Shown here: positions 19,462 through 29,308 of the stretch, in pieces
Layout of the letters: each line of letters starts with the position of its first letter
How positions within the stretch are numbered: position 1 is the stretch's first letter
NCBI GenBank assembly: GCA_032027145.1
Contig: JAVSMP010000001.1
Location: 2,361,116 to 2,425,115, forward strand
Direction of reading: 5' to 3'
Origin: Ignavibacterium sp.
GTDB lineage: Bacteria; Bacteroidota; Ignavibacteria; Ignavibacteriales; Ignavibacteriaceae
Length of the DNA stretch: 64,000 bases
Translations under genes and position numbers: made by a program
Notes under the pieces: generated by a model
Seen by the model: only the letters and a program-made list of their open reading frames with translations
Told to the model about the DNA's origin: nothing
Database searches by the model: none

Positions 19462-20748
19462 ATGTTTAAAGTTTTGGTAGTTGCTTATTATTTTCCTCCA
19501 ATGGGATTAAGCGGGGTTCAAAGAACTCTCAAGTTTGTGAAGTATATGAAAAACTATAACTGGGAACCAACCGTTATTACCAGTGGAAATGTTGCTTATT
19601 ATGCTCATGATACATCTTTAATGAAGGAATTGGAAGAATCTGAAATAAAAGTGATCCGAGTTTCTGGAAGTAAAGAACCTAATTCCATTTTATCGAAGTT
19701 AGGAACAGTTAAACCACCAAGTGAATTTATCCGAAATATTCTTGATAAGATAAGTCAAACTGTTTTCATCCCTGATAATAAAAAATCCTGGTCCAGAATT
19801 GTATATAAAAAAATTGATGAAATATTATCAAAAGAAAAATATGATGCATTATTCATAACTTGTCCGCCTTTTTCAGCTTTTGATATAATATCAAAAATCA
19901 AAAAGGTACACGATATTCCTTTATTTGCAGATTATCGTGATCTGTGGTATAAAAGTTATTTTTCGTTTTATGCAACTCCATTTCACAAACTTCTGCATAA
20001 GAAAAAGGAATATCATGCACTTAAAGCTGCTGATAGAATTACAGTTACAAACAGAAAGATTAAAGAAAAACTGTTAAACACTTATCCTTTTTTGACTTTT
20101 GAAGATGTCGTGATAATATCGCACGGCTATGATCCGGAAGATTTTGAAAAAATTCCCGCCCAACCAAAACCTCAGAACAAATTGGTTTTAATGTATTCAG
20201 GAATATTTATGGTTTACAATACACCAAAATATTTTCTTAGGGCATTTAAACAAATAACGATTGAGCGCCCAGATATAGCTTCGAATATTGAGCTCCATTT
20301 TGTTGGATTTTTAAGGAAAGAGAATCAAAAACTGATAAGAAAACTTAAACTTCAGACTTTTATTAAAGATCACGGATATGTAAATCATACTGAGGCTATT
20401 GCAAAAATTAAATCAGCAGATGTATTGTGGTTTATGGTTGGAAGAAGAAAAAATATTGATGCAATTTTACCTGGAAAAGTTTATGAATATATTGGTGCCC
20501 GCAAACCAATCTTAGCTTGCGTTCCAGATGGTGCTGCTAAAATGGCTGTTGAAGAATCAGGAGCGGGATTTATCTGCAGTCCGGATAACATAAATGAAAT
20601 AAAAGAAACAATCCTAAATGTTTATAACAGCTACAATGAAGGTACCTTACCAACTCCATCTGATGAGCTGGTTGAAAAATACAGACGAGATAATTTAACT
20701 GAACAGTTGACAAAACAATTTCAAATGAAATTAAGGGCTGATCTGTAA
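19462..20748 (+). CDS. GT4-like glycosyltransferase
   Basis: A 428-residue cytosolic GT-B protein. The N-terminus LVVAYYFPPMGLSGVQRTLKF is the usual GT4 start. The C-terminal half has PQNKLVLMYSG, a middle HGY, and the donor-binding EYIGARKPILACVPDGAAKMAVEE-type segment, where the family has its acidic motif. It probably builds surface polysaccharide or a glycan. It lies between guaB and purD with 8 and 0 bases of spacing, so it is cotranscribed. Donor and acceptor are unknown. Confidence 0.83.
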   Translation: MFKVLVVAYYFPPMGLSGVQRTLKFVKYMKNYNWEPTVITSGNVAYYAHDTSLMKELEESEIKVIRVSGSKEPNSILSKLGTVKPPSEFIRNILDKISQTVFIPDNKKSWSRIVYKKIDEILSKEKYDALFITCPPFSAFDIISKIKKVHDIPLFADYRDLWYKSYFSFYATPFHKLLHKKKEYHALKAADRITVTNRKIKEKLLNTYPFLTFEDVVIISHGYDPEDFEKIPAQPKPQNKLVLMYSGIFMVYNTPKYFLRAFKQITIERPDIASNIELHFVGFLRKENQKLIRKLKLQTFIKDHGYVNHTEAIAKIKSADVLWFMVGRRKNIDAILPGKVYEYIGARKPILACVPDGAAKMAVEESGAGFICSPDNINEIKETILNVYNSYNEGTLPTPSDELVEKYRRDNLTEQLTKQFQMKLRADL

Positions 20749-22032
20749 ATGAATGTTTTAGTAATTGGATCAGGTGGAAGAGAACATGCAATTGCTTTAG
20801 CAATAAGTAAAAGTAAAAAATTAAAAAAATTGTTTTGCGCACCTGGAAATCCTGGAACAAAATCAGTTGCTGAAAACATATCTCTGAATATATCAAATCA
20901 CAACGATGTAATTGAGTTTTGTAAATCGAAAGAAATCAATCTTGTTGTAGTAGGACCAGAGCAACCTTTGGTTGATGGTTTAGCTGATAGTCTGAGAGCA
21001 AATTCAGTTTTAGTTTTTGGGCCTTCATCAAATGCTGTCCGTATTGAATCAAGCAAATCTTTTGCTAAGGAAATAATGACTAATGCTAAAGTTGCTACGG
21101 CTGCTTATAAAGAATTTTATGCTGATCAGTTCGAAGAAACAATTAGTTATCTTAAAGAGAAAAAGTTTCCGATAGTCTTAAAAGCTGATGGATTGGCAGC
21201 AGGAAAAGGTGTTATTATCTGTGAAAATTTTTCTGAAGCTGAAATTGCAGTTAAAGATTTTTTTATAAATAAAATATTTGGCAGCTCAGGCGATAAAATT
21301 GTTATCGAGGAATTTTTAACCGGTGAAGAAGCATCAGTTTTTGCAATTACTGATGGCGAAGATTTTGTTTGTTTATCTGCAGCACAAGATCATAAAAGAA
21401 TTGGTAATAATGATACCGGTAAAAATACTGGTGGTATGGGTGCTTATGCGCCTGCCCCTTTAATAACCGAACAACTACAACAGAAAATTGAGAAAGAAAT
21501 TATTGCACCTACTTTAACTGAACTAAAGAGATCCGGTAATAAATTTATAGGATGTCTTTATGCTGGTTTAATAATTACTAAATCAGGACCCAAGGTAATT
21601 GAATTTAATTGCAGATTTGGAGATCCTGAAGCTCAGGTTGTTTTACCATTAATCGAGGGTGATTTTCTTGGACTGCTTTATTCTGCAGCGAAAGGGAAAG
21701 TTGAGAAAAATTTAATCAAATATTCAGGCGGATGCGCTGTTTGTATCGTTGCTGCTTCCGGTGGTTATCCGGATAAGTATGAAAAAGATTTTGTGATAAC
21801 TGGACTTGATCTTGTTCAGGATAATATTATTATTTATCACGCCGGCACCGCTGAAAAGGATGGTAAGATTTTAACCAACGGCGGTAGAGTTTTGGGAGTC
21901 ACTTCTGTAATTAATTCAAATGATTTATTAACTGCAAAGAAAATTGCTTATCAAGCAATTGAGAAAATAAACTTTAAGGGAATGTATTACCGTAAAGATA
22001 TTTCTGACAAAGCGTTAAAGAATATCAAATAG
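20749..22032 (+). CDS. purD: Phosphoribosylamine-glycine ligase (GAR synthetase)
   Basis: ATP-grasp enzyme of purine synthesis. MNVLVIGSGGREHAIA at the N-terminus, VVVGPEQPLVDGLAD, the glycine-rich LKADGLAAGKGV, the GARS signature FGDPEAQV, and FNCRFGDPE for metal binding. 427 residues is typical. The ATG follows the upstream stop directly, indicating translational coupling with the glycosyltransferase gene. Confidence 0.97.
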   Translation: MNVLVIGSGGREHAIALAISKSKKLKKLFCAPGNPGTKSVAENISLNISNHNDVIEFCKSKEINLVVVGPEQPLVDGLADSLRANSVLVFGPSSNAVRIESSKSFAKEIMTNAKVATAAYKEFYADQFEETISYLKEKKFPIVLKADGLAAGKGVIICENFSEAEIAVKDFFINKIFGSSGDKIVIEEFLTGEEASVFAITDGEDFVCLSAAQDHKRIGNNDTGKNTGGMGAYAPAPLITEQLQQKIEKEIIAPTLTELKRSGNKFIGCLYAGLIITKSGPKVIEFNCRFGDPEAQVVLPLIEGDFLGLLYSAAKGKVEKNLIKYSGGCAVCIVAASGGYPDKYEKDFVITGLDLVQDNIIIYHAGTAEKDGKILTNGGRVLGVTSVINSNDLLTAKKIAYQAIEKINFKGMYYRKDISDKALKNIK

Positions 22033-22367
22033 TTCCGATCAACTAATTTTATATAACCAACAATACTTTTACTTGGATAACCTGAAGAATATTTTTGTTC
22101 AGTGTTAAGTGTAGGAAAATAATTGCCTAAGTTGAATCAATCTCATCCACATTTGCTGTGTACTTTAATAATGTTGAATTCCTTTTATCTTATACTTTAA
22201 AAACAGAATTACTGCTCTAAAAAGAAAAGCTTCCGAAAAAAATGGAAAAATAAATCTTAAGCAAACTTTATTAGAATCACTGCAAGAATTAGTTGTGGTA
22301 AGTATAAAAATTATTATTTTTTAATCAGGTTTAGGAATAATTTATTATCAAAATATCAGGAGTTAAA
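22033..22367. other. Intergenic region upstream of the sugar module, no gene seen
   Basis: AT-rich, no open frame with a credible start, no strong hairpin. It ends with the ribosome binding site CAGGAG before the ATG at 22368. The promoter of the sugar module is presumably here but I could not pin it. Confidence 0.4.
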
Positions 22368-23783
22368 ATGAAAAATAATTTTTCCCGCAGAAATTTTATT
22401 AAACTTTCTGCTCTTAGCAGTGCTTTTCTTGGCTTATCAGGATTTGCAACTCCTGTAAGTCGTGAAACTATTCTCGAAAAAATTAACAATTTATCCAAAT
22501 CTCCTACTACAAAAGGTAAATCAGTAATTGGTTTAACTGTTGCTCCAATCAAACAGGTTAAAGTAGCATTTATTGGTTTGGGTAATAGAGGGATAGAACA
22601 TTTAAAACTGGTGAATGCATTAGCACCGGATAAAGCAATTATTACTGCAATATGCGATGTTCAAAAAGTAAAAACTGATGCTGCTTTAGAAGAATTAAAG
22701 AAATCCGGGCACGGACAAAAACCAGCGGTCTATTCCGGAACACTTGATATATGGAAAGAGATGATAAAGCGTGATGATATAGATTTAGTTGTAATATCTA
22801 CTCATTGGGAATATCATACTCCAATGTGCATTGAAGCTATGAGAAATAAAATACACGTTGCCGTTGAAGTTCCCGCAGCATATATACTTGATGATTTATG
22901 GGCTCTTGTTGATACTGCCGAAGAAATGCAGGTTAATTGTATGATGATGGAAAATGTTTGTTATGGTGATGAAGAACTTTGGCTGCTTAATATGGCTCAA
23001 CAAGGAGTTTTAGGAACACTTACTTATGCTGAATGTGCGTATATACATAATTTGCGTGAGCTTATGTTCAGTAAGGACTACTATTATAATATGTGGCGTA
23101 TTCGTCATCACGAAGAAAGAGATGGAAACTTTTATCCTACTCATGGTTTAGGACCTGTTGCGCAATATATGGATATAAACCGGGGTGATTCGTTTGTAAA
23201 TATGGTTTCAATGAGTTCGCTTCAAGCATCTCTTGACGAATATTCAAAACAAATTGAAACTACAAATGAATTTTACAACAGAACAGGTTACAAACATGGA
23301 GATATGGTAAATACATTGATCAAAACTGCAAAGGGAAGAAATATTCTTGTTCAGCATGATGTTGTTACTCCAAGACCATATAACAGAATCAATGCATTAG
23401 CAGGAACAAAAGGCTATCATGAAGGATATCCAAGCAGATTATCACTTGTTAGCATTGATAAAGGACATAAATGGCTGAATGAAAAAGATTACAAACAATA
23501 TTGGGATAAATATCAACATCCGATCTGGGCAAAACTGAAAAAGGGAATTGAAAAATATGGCGGACATGGTGGAATGGATTTCGTGATGATTTACAGAATA
23601 ATTGATTGTCTGAATAATGGATGGTTTCTTGATCAGGATGTATATGATGGAGCAGCCTGGTCGGTTGTTGTTCCACTTTCTACACTATCAATTGAACTTG
23701 GTAGTGTTCCTGTTAAGTTTCCTGATTATACAAGAGGTAAATGGAGTGAATTCAGGGAATTAGGAATTCTGAAAAATTTCTAA
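22368..23783 (+). CDS. Gfo/Idh/MocA family oxidoreductase, GH109-like glycosidase
   Basis: A 471-residue exported protein. The N-terminus SRRNFIKLSALSSAFLG is a Tat-like signal (RR then hydrophobic run). A Rossmann domain follows (VAFIGLGNRGIEHLKL), then the GH109 signatures: STHWEYHTPMCIEAM, MMMENVCYGDEELWLLNM, and NFYPTHGLGPVAQYMDINRGD. GH109 enzymes cleave alpha-N-acetylgalactosaminides by an NAD+-dependent redox mechanism; NAD is carried along, which fits Tat export. It starts a module with a symporter, a sugar kinase and a nucleotidyltransferase. The actual sugar could differ from GalNAc. Confidence 0.87.
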   Translation: MKNNFSRRNFIKLSALSSAFLGLSGFATPVSRETILEKINNLSKSPTTKGKSVIGLTVAPIKQVKVAFIGLGNRGIEHLKLVNALAPDKAIITAICDVQKVKTDAALEELKKSGHGQKPAVYSGTLDIWKEMIKRDDIDLVVISTHWEYHTPMCIEAMRNKIHVAVEVPAAYILDDLWALVDTAEEMQVNCMMMENVCYGDEELWLLNMAQQGVLGTLTYAECAYIHNLRELMFSKDYYYNMWRIRHHEERDGNFYPTHGLGPVAQYMDINRGDSFVNMVSMSSLQASLDEYSKQIETTNEFYNRTGYKHGDMVNTLIKTAKGRNILVQHDVVTPRPYNRINALAGTKGYHEGYPSRLSLVSIDKGHKWLNEKDYKQYWDKYQHPIWAKLKKGIEKYGGHGGMDFVMIYRIIDCLNNGWFLDQDVYDGAAWSVVVPLSTLSIELGSVPVKFPDYTRGKWSEFRELGILKNF

Positions 23784-23825
23784 AGTAAAAAAAATAAGTT
23801 TAATAATCTCCGTGAGGATTACATA

Positions 23826-23978
23826 ATGTATTTTGACTGGATAACATGGTCAATTTGGCTGATTGGTGTCATTATAATGATCATCTGGATTGTTGTTCCA
23901 ATACGTGAATTTAAGAAACTCCTTCAGCAAAAAAGAAACGAGTTAAAAAACAAAACAAACTCAATTAATCACTCTTAA
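23826..23978 (+). CDS. Small membrane protein, symporter accessory type
   Basis: A 50-residue ORF starting ATG at 23826, with GAGG 9 bases upstream. One transmembrane helix (residues ~8-25, WSIWLIGVIIMIIWIVV) is followed by a basic/polar tail (REFKKLLQQKRNELKNK). It sits 12 bases before the sodium:solute symporter gene. Small one-helix proteins in this position are known as symporter small accessory proteins. The ORF is too short for many gene callers, and position plus ribosome binding site are the support. Confidence 0.72.
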   Translation: MYFDWITWSIWLIGVIIMIIWIVVPIREFKKLLQQKRNELKNKTNSINHS

Positions 23979-23990
23979 TGGAGAAATAAT

Positions 23991-25637
23991 TTGATTACAG
24001 CAGATTATATAATTGTATTTGTTTTCCTTGCCGCAATGTTTTACATCGGCTCAATCTTTTACAAATGGGTTGGAAGTTCTGATGATTTTTATCTTGCCGG
24101 AAGACAACTCACTCCTTTTATTCTTGCCGCAGTTCTTGCAGCAACCAATGTTAATCTTTATAGTTTTGTGGGGCAAGCAGGTATCGCATATAAAGAGGGA
24201 ATACCGATTATCTGGCAAACCTGGACCGGAAATATGGCTATGGTTATTTCAGGATTATTTGTTATTCCGATTTTCAGAAGATTAAGGATTAGAACCATTC
24301 CGGAATTTCTGGAAAAAAGATATAGTAAAGGAGTAAGAACCTTTGTCGCATTTATATGGATATTACGCCTTACTTTTTGGTTAGGTGTGGTTTTATACAC
24401 AGCAGTAATTGCCGCACAAACAATATCCGGATTAACTTCATTTACTGCCTGGGTACTAATTTTTTCTGTTGTAGTTGTTATTTACACTATACTCGGCGGT
24501 ATGTGGTCAGTTGCGTTTACGGATGTTATTCAGTTTGTGTTGATGCTTGCCGGAGCTTTGTTATTATTACCTTTAGCAATGAGTGCGGTTGGATGGTTTC
24601 CTGGATTGACAGCTAAATTACCCGAAGGAGCTTTAACATTAGTTAAAGAAACCGGTACATATAATTGGCGATTTGTTATTGCGATTTTTCTTTTAGGTAT
24701 TGAGTGGGCTTGTGTAGATCAGGGTTTGCTGCAAAGAGCCTTCGGTGCTGAAAGCACAAGAAGTGTTGCCAAGGGCTTGGTATTGGCTGGTATTATAACA
24801 ACTCCTTTTGCACTGTTGTGGAATCTGCCCGGGTTAGCTGCAAGAATTATTTATCCAGATCTGGCAAATGCAGATTCTGCTGTTCCAATTTTAATCGCGA
24901 ATTTAATTCCCAATATAATTCTCGGATTCGTTGTGATTGGATTGTTGTCATCACAGCTTTCAACTATTTCCGGAAATCTAAATGGTGTAGCAACTATCTT
25001 TGCAAGCGATGTTTATGAAAATGTTATCAACAGAAAAGCAACCGATAAAGATGTTCTTCGTATAGCAAGAATTATTACTTTGATAACAGGTATTGGAATG
25101 ATTCTTTTTGCATATCTTGTTCCAATACTTGGCGGAGCAGTTAATGCCTATCTTACAATAATAGCAATTATGGATATGCCGTTATTTGTAATTGCAGTTG
25201 TTTATGGTTTGCTGTGGAAACGGGTAAACTGGCAGGGGGCTGTTACTGGTTATATACTTGGGGCAATTTCGGGAATAATAGGTCAGTTCTTTTTTGATCT
25301 TGATTTTAATCTTACAACCTTTATTACTGCAGGTACTACATTAATCTTTACTCCAATTGTTAGTTTGTTTACAAAAGAAGTTTCAAACGAAAGAATTGAT
25401 GCGATATGGAGGGCAAGAACTATCAGTGATGAGGAGATAGCAAGTAATAATGTATATAACATTATTCCCAAAACATTTAATGGAAAACTTAGTCTGATAG
25501 TTTTCTTTTCTGGTTTGATAATTTTTTTAATCGGTATATTTATGGGCAGCAGCGGTTCAAGTGCTGCTTCAATTGTTGCAGTAACTGGTATGGTTATTTA
25601 CTTTATTGGCGGATTGTTCAGAGCTTACACTAATTAA
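23991..25637 (+). CDS. Sodium:solute symporter (SSS family)
   Basis: A 548-residue inner-membrane transporter with about 14 hydrophobic segments. The N-terminal DYIIVFVFLAAMFYIG and DDFYLAGRQL are typical, as is the helix-1 to -3 text AATNVNLYSFVGQAG and the sodium-site region QLSTISGNLNGVATIFASD. TTG start at 23991, with GGAG 8 bases upstream. It sits between the accessory micro-protein and a sugar kinase, so the predicted substrate is a sugar released by the GH109-like enzyme. Confidence 0.92.
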   Translation: MITADYIIVFVFLAAMFYIGSIFYKWVGSSDDFYLAGRQLTPFILAAVLAATNVNLYSFVGQAGIAYKEGIPIIWQTWTGNMAMVISGLFVIPIFRRLRIRTIPEFLEKRYSKGVRTFVAFIWILRLTFWLGVVLYTAVIAAQTISGLTSFTAWVLIFSVVVVIYTILGGMWSVAFTDVIQFVLMLAGALLLLPLAMSAVGWFPGLTAKLPEGALTLVKETGTYNWRFVIAIFLLGIEWACVDQGLLQRAFGAESTRSVAKGLVLAGIITTPFALLWNLPGLAARIIYPDLANADSAVPILIANLIPNIILGFVVIGLLSSQLSTISGNLNGVATIFASDVYENVINRKATDKDVLRIARIITLITGIGMILFAYLVPILGGAVNAYLTIIAIMDMPLFVIAVVYGLLWKRVNWQGAVTGYILGAISGIIGQFFFDLDFNLTTFITAGTTLIFTPIVSLFTKEVSNERIDAIWRARTISDEEIASNNVYNIIPKTFNGKLSLIVFFSGLIIFLIGIFMGSSGSSAASIVAVTGMVIYFIGGLFRAYTN

Positions 25638-25640
25638 GGT

Positions 25641-26750
25641 TTGATTTTGATAAATCATAAATTAAATAAATTAAAAATTTCAACTCCCGGAAGAGTCTGT
25701 CTGTTTGGTGAGCATCAGGATTATTTACATCTTCCTATCGTTGCCTGTGCAATATCGCTTCGGATATATGTTGAAGGGGTTCGCAGAAACGATATGCTTT
25801 TCAATATCCAGCTGCCCGATATTTCTAAAGAGGAATCTTTTTTTATAGATAAACCAATAGTGTATTCAAAAGAAAGAGATTACTTTAAAAGTTCATTAAA
25901 AGTACTGTTAAGAAAAGGATATACTTTTTCGAGTGGTTTTGATTGTGTTATAAATGGACAAATACCAATTAATGCCGGTACATCAAGCTCCTCTGCTTTG
26001 ATAGTAACCTGGATCAATTTTCTAACTAGAATGAGCGATCAATCCGAAATATTATCTGATGAAAAACTTGCTCAATTTGCTTACGAAGCTGAAGTTCTTG
26101 AATTCTCTGAACCGGGCGGTATGATGGATCAGTATTCAACTTCCATCGGCGGAATTATTGCAATTGATTTTTTTCCCGAACTGAATGTCTCAAGATTAAA
26201 TACTGAACTTAAATCGTTCGTGCTCGGAAATTCTCTTCAGCCGAAAGATACAAAGTATATTTTAAGTCATGTTAAAAATAAAATATTGGAAGTTGATAAA
26301 ATTCTTAGGAGTATTGATCCGGATTTTAATTTGCAGAGTTTTAAAGAAGATGATTTGAATAACTATACAAAACATCTTAACCAATCACAATTTCAGATTC
26401 TTGAAGGAACAATAAAGAACAGGGAATTAACAGTAATTGCCAGAAAAGAATTAGCAAACAAAAATCCTGACCATAAAATTATTGGGCAATTGTTAACCGA
26501 ACATCATATTGTTTTAAGAGATATTTTAAACATTTCTACTCCTAAGATTGAAATGATGATCAATGCAGCTATTAAGGCTGGTGCGTATGGTGCAAAAATA
26601 AACGGCTCAGGCGGCGGCGGATGTATGTTTGCATATTCTCCCGATTATCCTGAAAGAGTAAAATCAGCAATTGAAAATGCCGGAGGCGAAGCGTTTATCA
26701 TATTACCTGATTCCGGTTCACGTGAAGAATTGCCGGAGGAAGCAAAATGA
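25641..26750 (+). CDS. GHMP-family sugar kinase, galactokinase-like
   Basis: A 369-residue cytosolic kinase. Substrate motif PGRVCLFGEHQDY near residue 15 parallels the galactokinase signature; the ATP loop is INAGTSSSSAL (~residue 113), and the third GHMP motif is GAKINGSGGGGCMFAY (~residue 318). TTG start at 25641, four bases after the symporter stop. It probably phosphorylates C1 of an imported sugar (galactose-, GalNAc- or heptose-like), feeding the nucleotidyltransferase whose gene overlaps its stop by 4 bases. Confidence 0.87.
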   Translation: MILINHKLNKLKISTPGRVCLFGEHQDYLHLPIVACAISLRIYVEGVRRNDMLFNIQLPDISKEESFFIDKPIVYSKERDYFKSSLKVLLRKGYTFSSGFDCVINGQIPINAGTSSSSALIVTWINFLTRMSDQSEILSDEKLAQFAYEAEVLEFSEPGGMMDQYSTSIGGIIAIDFFPELNVSRLNTELKSFVLGNSLQPKDTKYILSHVKNKILEVDKILRSIDPDFNLQSFKEDDLNNYTKHLNQSQFQILEGTIKNRELTVIARKELANKNPDHKIIGQLLTEHHIVLRDILNISTPKIEMMINAAIKAGAYGAKINGSGGGGCMFAYSPDYPERVKSAIENAGGEAFIILPDSGSREELPEEAK

Positions 26751-27622
26751 AAGACGGCAGGATGGTAATATTAGCTGGCGGAATTTCATCACGAATGAAA
26801 AAGCCCTCAGCTGATAATCTGAAGGTTGAAGATAAACTAATTAAAGATGCAGATGAAAAGGCTAAATCAATGATTGGTGTTGGTAAAGATTACAGACCAT
26901 TTCTGGATTACCTTTTGTTCAATGCAAGAGAATCAGGTTACACTGATATAATGATTGTTATTGGTGAAAATGATAATTCAATAAAAGAATATTATGGTCC
27001 GAAAGATTATGATAATGCTTTTAACGGATTAAAAATTTCCTATGCAGTGCAGCCAATTCCTGATGGAAGAAACAAACCATTTGGAACAGCAGATGCGCTG
27101 ATGTGGGGATTAAAATCAAAACCGAACTGGGCGGGTAAAAAGTTTACTGTCTGCAACAGCGATAATCTTTATTCTCAAAAAGCATTAAGGATTGTGCTGA
27201 ATTCTGAATATCCGGGATTATTGATTGATTATGATCGTGAAGCTCTTGAATTTGAACATTCAAGAATAGAAAGGTTTGCGATAACAATTAAGAACAAAGA
27301 AGGTTTTTTAACAGACATAATTGAAAAACCAACTTCAGAAATTATTGATAGTGTGTTTAATCAAGATGGATATATTGGTGTAAGTATGAATATATTTTCA
27401 TTGGACTACGATTTGATTTTACCAATACTTGAAACAATTGAACCAAATCCGGAACGTGATGAAAAAGAACTTCCTGAAGCGGTTAAAAAATTAGCAAATA
27501 AAATAACTAACTCTGTGTTCGTCTATCCCTTAGCTGAGCATGTGCCTGATCTTACAAGTAAATCTGATATCTTAAATGTTAAAAAGTATTTAGAAAAATA
27601 TTATTATAATTTTTCTTTTTAG
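26747..27622 (+). CDS. Sugar-phosphate nucleotidyltransferase
   Basis: A 291-residue NTP_transferase. It has VILAGGISSRMKK, the variant of the LxGGxGxR nucleotide-binding loop, then CNSDNLYSQKAL as the metal-binding acidic motif, and IEKPTSE. It starts within ATGA, overlapping the kinase stop by 4 bases. The N-terminal loop carries a ~35-residue insertion (KPSADNLKVEDK ... GKDYRPFLDYLL) compared with RmlA/GlmU types. It is inferred to make an NDP-sugar from the kinase product. Confidence 0.87.
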   Translation: MKDGRMVILAGGISSRMKKPSADNLKVEDKLIKDADEKAKSMIGVGKDYRPFLDYLLFNARESGYTDIMIVIGENDNSIKEYYGPKDYDNAFNGLKISYAVQPIPDGRNKPFGTADALMWGLKSKPNWAGKKFTVCNSDNLYSQKALRIVLNSEYPGLLIDYDREALEFEHSRIERFAITIKNKEGFLTDIIEKPTSEIIDSVFNQDGYIGVSMNIFSLDYDLILPILETIEPNPERDEKELPEAVKKLANKITNSVFVYPLAEHVPDLTSKSDILNVKKYLEKYYYNFSF

Positions 27623-27697
27623 TAATGATATAATTATTTCCGAACTTTCCACTAAGGTACCCTTTTCTTAATTTCGTATAAAAATTATTCTTTAATA

Positions 27698-29308
27698 ATG
27701 ATACCCGTTCACATCCATACAAATCACTCATTGCTTCAAAGCACTGTTAGAATTGATGAGCTGATAAACAAATGTAAAGCAGAAAATATTCCTGCCGTTG
27801 CTGTTACTGATACAAATTCGATGGCAGGGTTAATACAATTTGCCAAAAAAGCGAAAGATGAAAATATCAAAACATTATTTGGCAGTTACATAAACGACCG
27901 GGTAAACAATGAGCTTTATGTTTTGTTAATTGCAAAAAATAATCAAGGTTATTCAGAGCTTTGTAAAATTATAACTCAAAGGAAATTAAATGATGATTTT
28001 GAACTCAAATCTATAATTCAGAAAAGACTGAAAAATTTAATCATAATTACTCCTTTTATCGAGCTATTGAAAGTGGCAGGGATAAATAATCTGGTTTATG
28101 CTGAATTGATTGTTACAAAAAAGAATAAAAAGAACAGCAGGGCATTATTTAGTTATGCAACAGAAAATAAAATACCTTTTGTTGCTTCAAATCCGGTTTA
28201 TTTTTTGGTAAAAGAAGATTATGAAATTTACAAACTTGTTTCATCAATAAGAGAAAACAAAACATTAGATTCTATTTCAGAAAGTAATTTGGTAGATGAG
28301 GAATTTTATTTTAAGAATAAAAGTGAAATTCAAAAGATATTTCAAAAAATTCCCGAAGCAATTGAAAACACTTACAAAATTGCATCAGAGTGTAATGTGG
28401 ATTTAAGTTTTGGTAAATATAAATATCCAATTTACAGTACTGATAAAAAAACAAGTTCTATAAATCTGCTTAAGGAAATTTCTTTCGAAGGCTTTTTGAA
28501 AAAATATAGTTCAGATAATTCAATTGCATATAAAAGACTTGAATATGAACTAAGTGTAATCTCAGAGCTTAATTTTGCAGACTATTTTTTAATTGTTCAA
28601 GATATTGTAAAAGAAGCAAAGAGAAGGGGAATGATGTTAATCGGAAGGGGATCTGCTGCAAACAGTATTGTATCTTATTGTCTGGATTTTACACAAATAG
28701 ATCCAGTTAAATATAATCTATACTTTGAAAGATTTCTTAACAAAGCCAGAAGTAATCCGCCTGATATTGACCTTGATTTTTCATGGAAAGAGCGGGACGA
28801 AATTATAAAATACATTTTTGAAAAATGGGGTTATGAAAGAGTTGCAATGATATCAACAATTGTAACCTTTAAAGCCAGATCAGCATTTCGGGAAACTGCC
28901 AAAGCATTTGGAATTACTGAAAGAGAAATATCCGGATACAGTAAGAAAATTCCTTGGACAAGCGCAGTAAACCTGAATAATATTTCACAAAAATTTCCTG
29001 AATCAAAAAAATTAGGATTTGATAAAGAGCCATGGAAATCAATTGTAAGATTAGCATCAAGACTTGCGGATTTCCCGCGTCATTTAAGTATTCATCCAAG
29101 CGGATTGGTTATAACTCCAGGTAAAATAACAGAATATTGTGCTTTAGAATACGCAAAAAATAAAGGGCTGGGTTTAATTATAACTCAACCAGATATGTAT
29201 TCAGTTGAAGACCTTGGTTTGATTAAGATTGATTTGTTAAGTCAGAGATCTTTGGGAGTTTTAAGAGACACGATGAATGTTTTAGAAAACAGAAGTGAAG
29301 AGACCTAA
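27698..29308 (+). CDS. DnaE-like DNA polymerase III alpha, N-terminal half only (PHP and palm)
   Basis: A 536-residue protein homologous to the first half of bacterial C-family polymerases (normally over 1000 residues). The PHP domain starts HIHTNHSLLQS (H5, H7), with VTDTNSM. The palm has GRGSAANS (~residue 317), PDIDLDF with D358 and D360, HLSIHPSGLVI, and KIDLLSQRS with D512, the three expected catalytic aspartates. It then ends 24 residues later. The fingers, beta-clamp-binding and OB regions are absent. No continuation is found downstream, where a convergent gene overlaps its stop by 3 bases. It is either a split or truncated gene or a specialised short form. Confidence 0.8.
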   Translation: MIPVHIHTNHSLLQSTVRIDELINKCKAENIPAVAVTDTNSMAGLIQFAKKAKDENIKTLFGSYINDRVNNELYVLLIAKNNQGYSELCKIITQRKLNDDFELKSIIQKRLKNLIIITPFIELLKVAGINNLVYAELIVTKKNKKNSRALFSYATENKIPFVASNPVYFLVKEDYEIYKLVSSIRENKTLDSISESNLVDEEFYFKNKSEIQKIFQKIPEAIENTYKIASECNVDLSFGKYKYPIYSTDKKTSSINLLKEISFEGFLKKYSSDNSIAYKRLEYELSVISELNFADYFLIVQDIVKEAKRRGMMLIGRGSAANSIVSYCLDFTQIDPVKYNLYFERFLNKARSNPPDIDLDFSWKERDEIIKYIFEKWGYERVAMISTIVTFKARSAFRETAKAFGITEREISGYSKKIPWTSAVNLNNISQKFPESKKLGFDKEPWKSIVRLASRLADFPRHLSIHPSGLVITPGKITEYCALEYAKNKGLGLIITQPDMYSVEDLGLIKIDLLSQRSLGVLRDTMNVLENRSEET

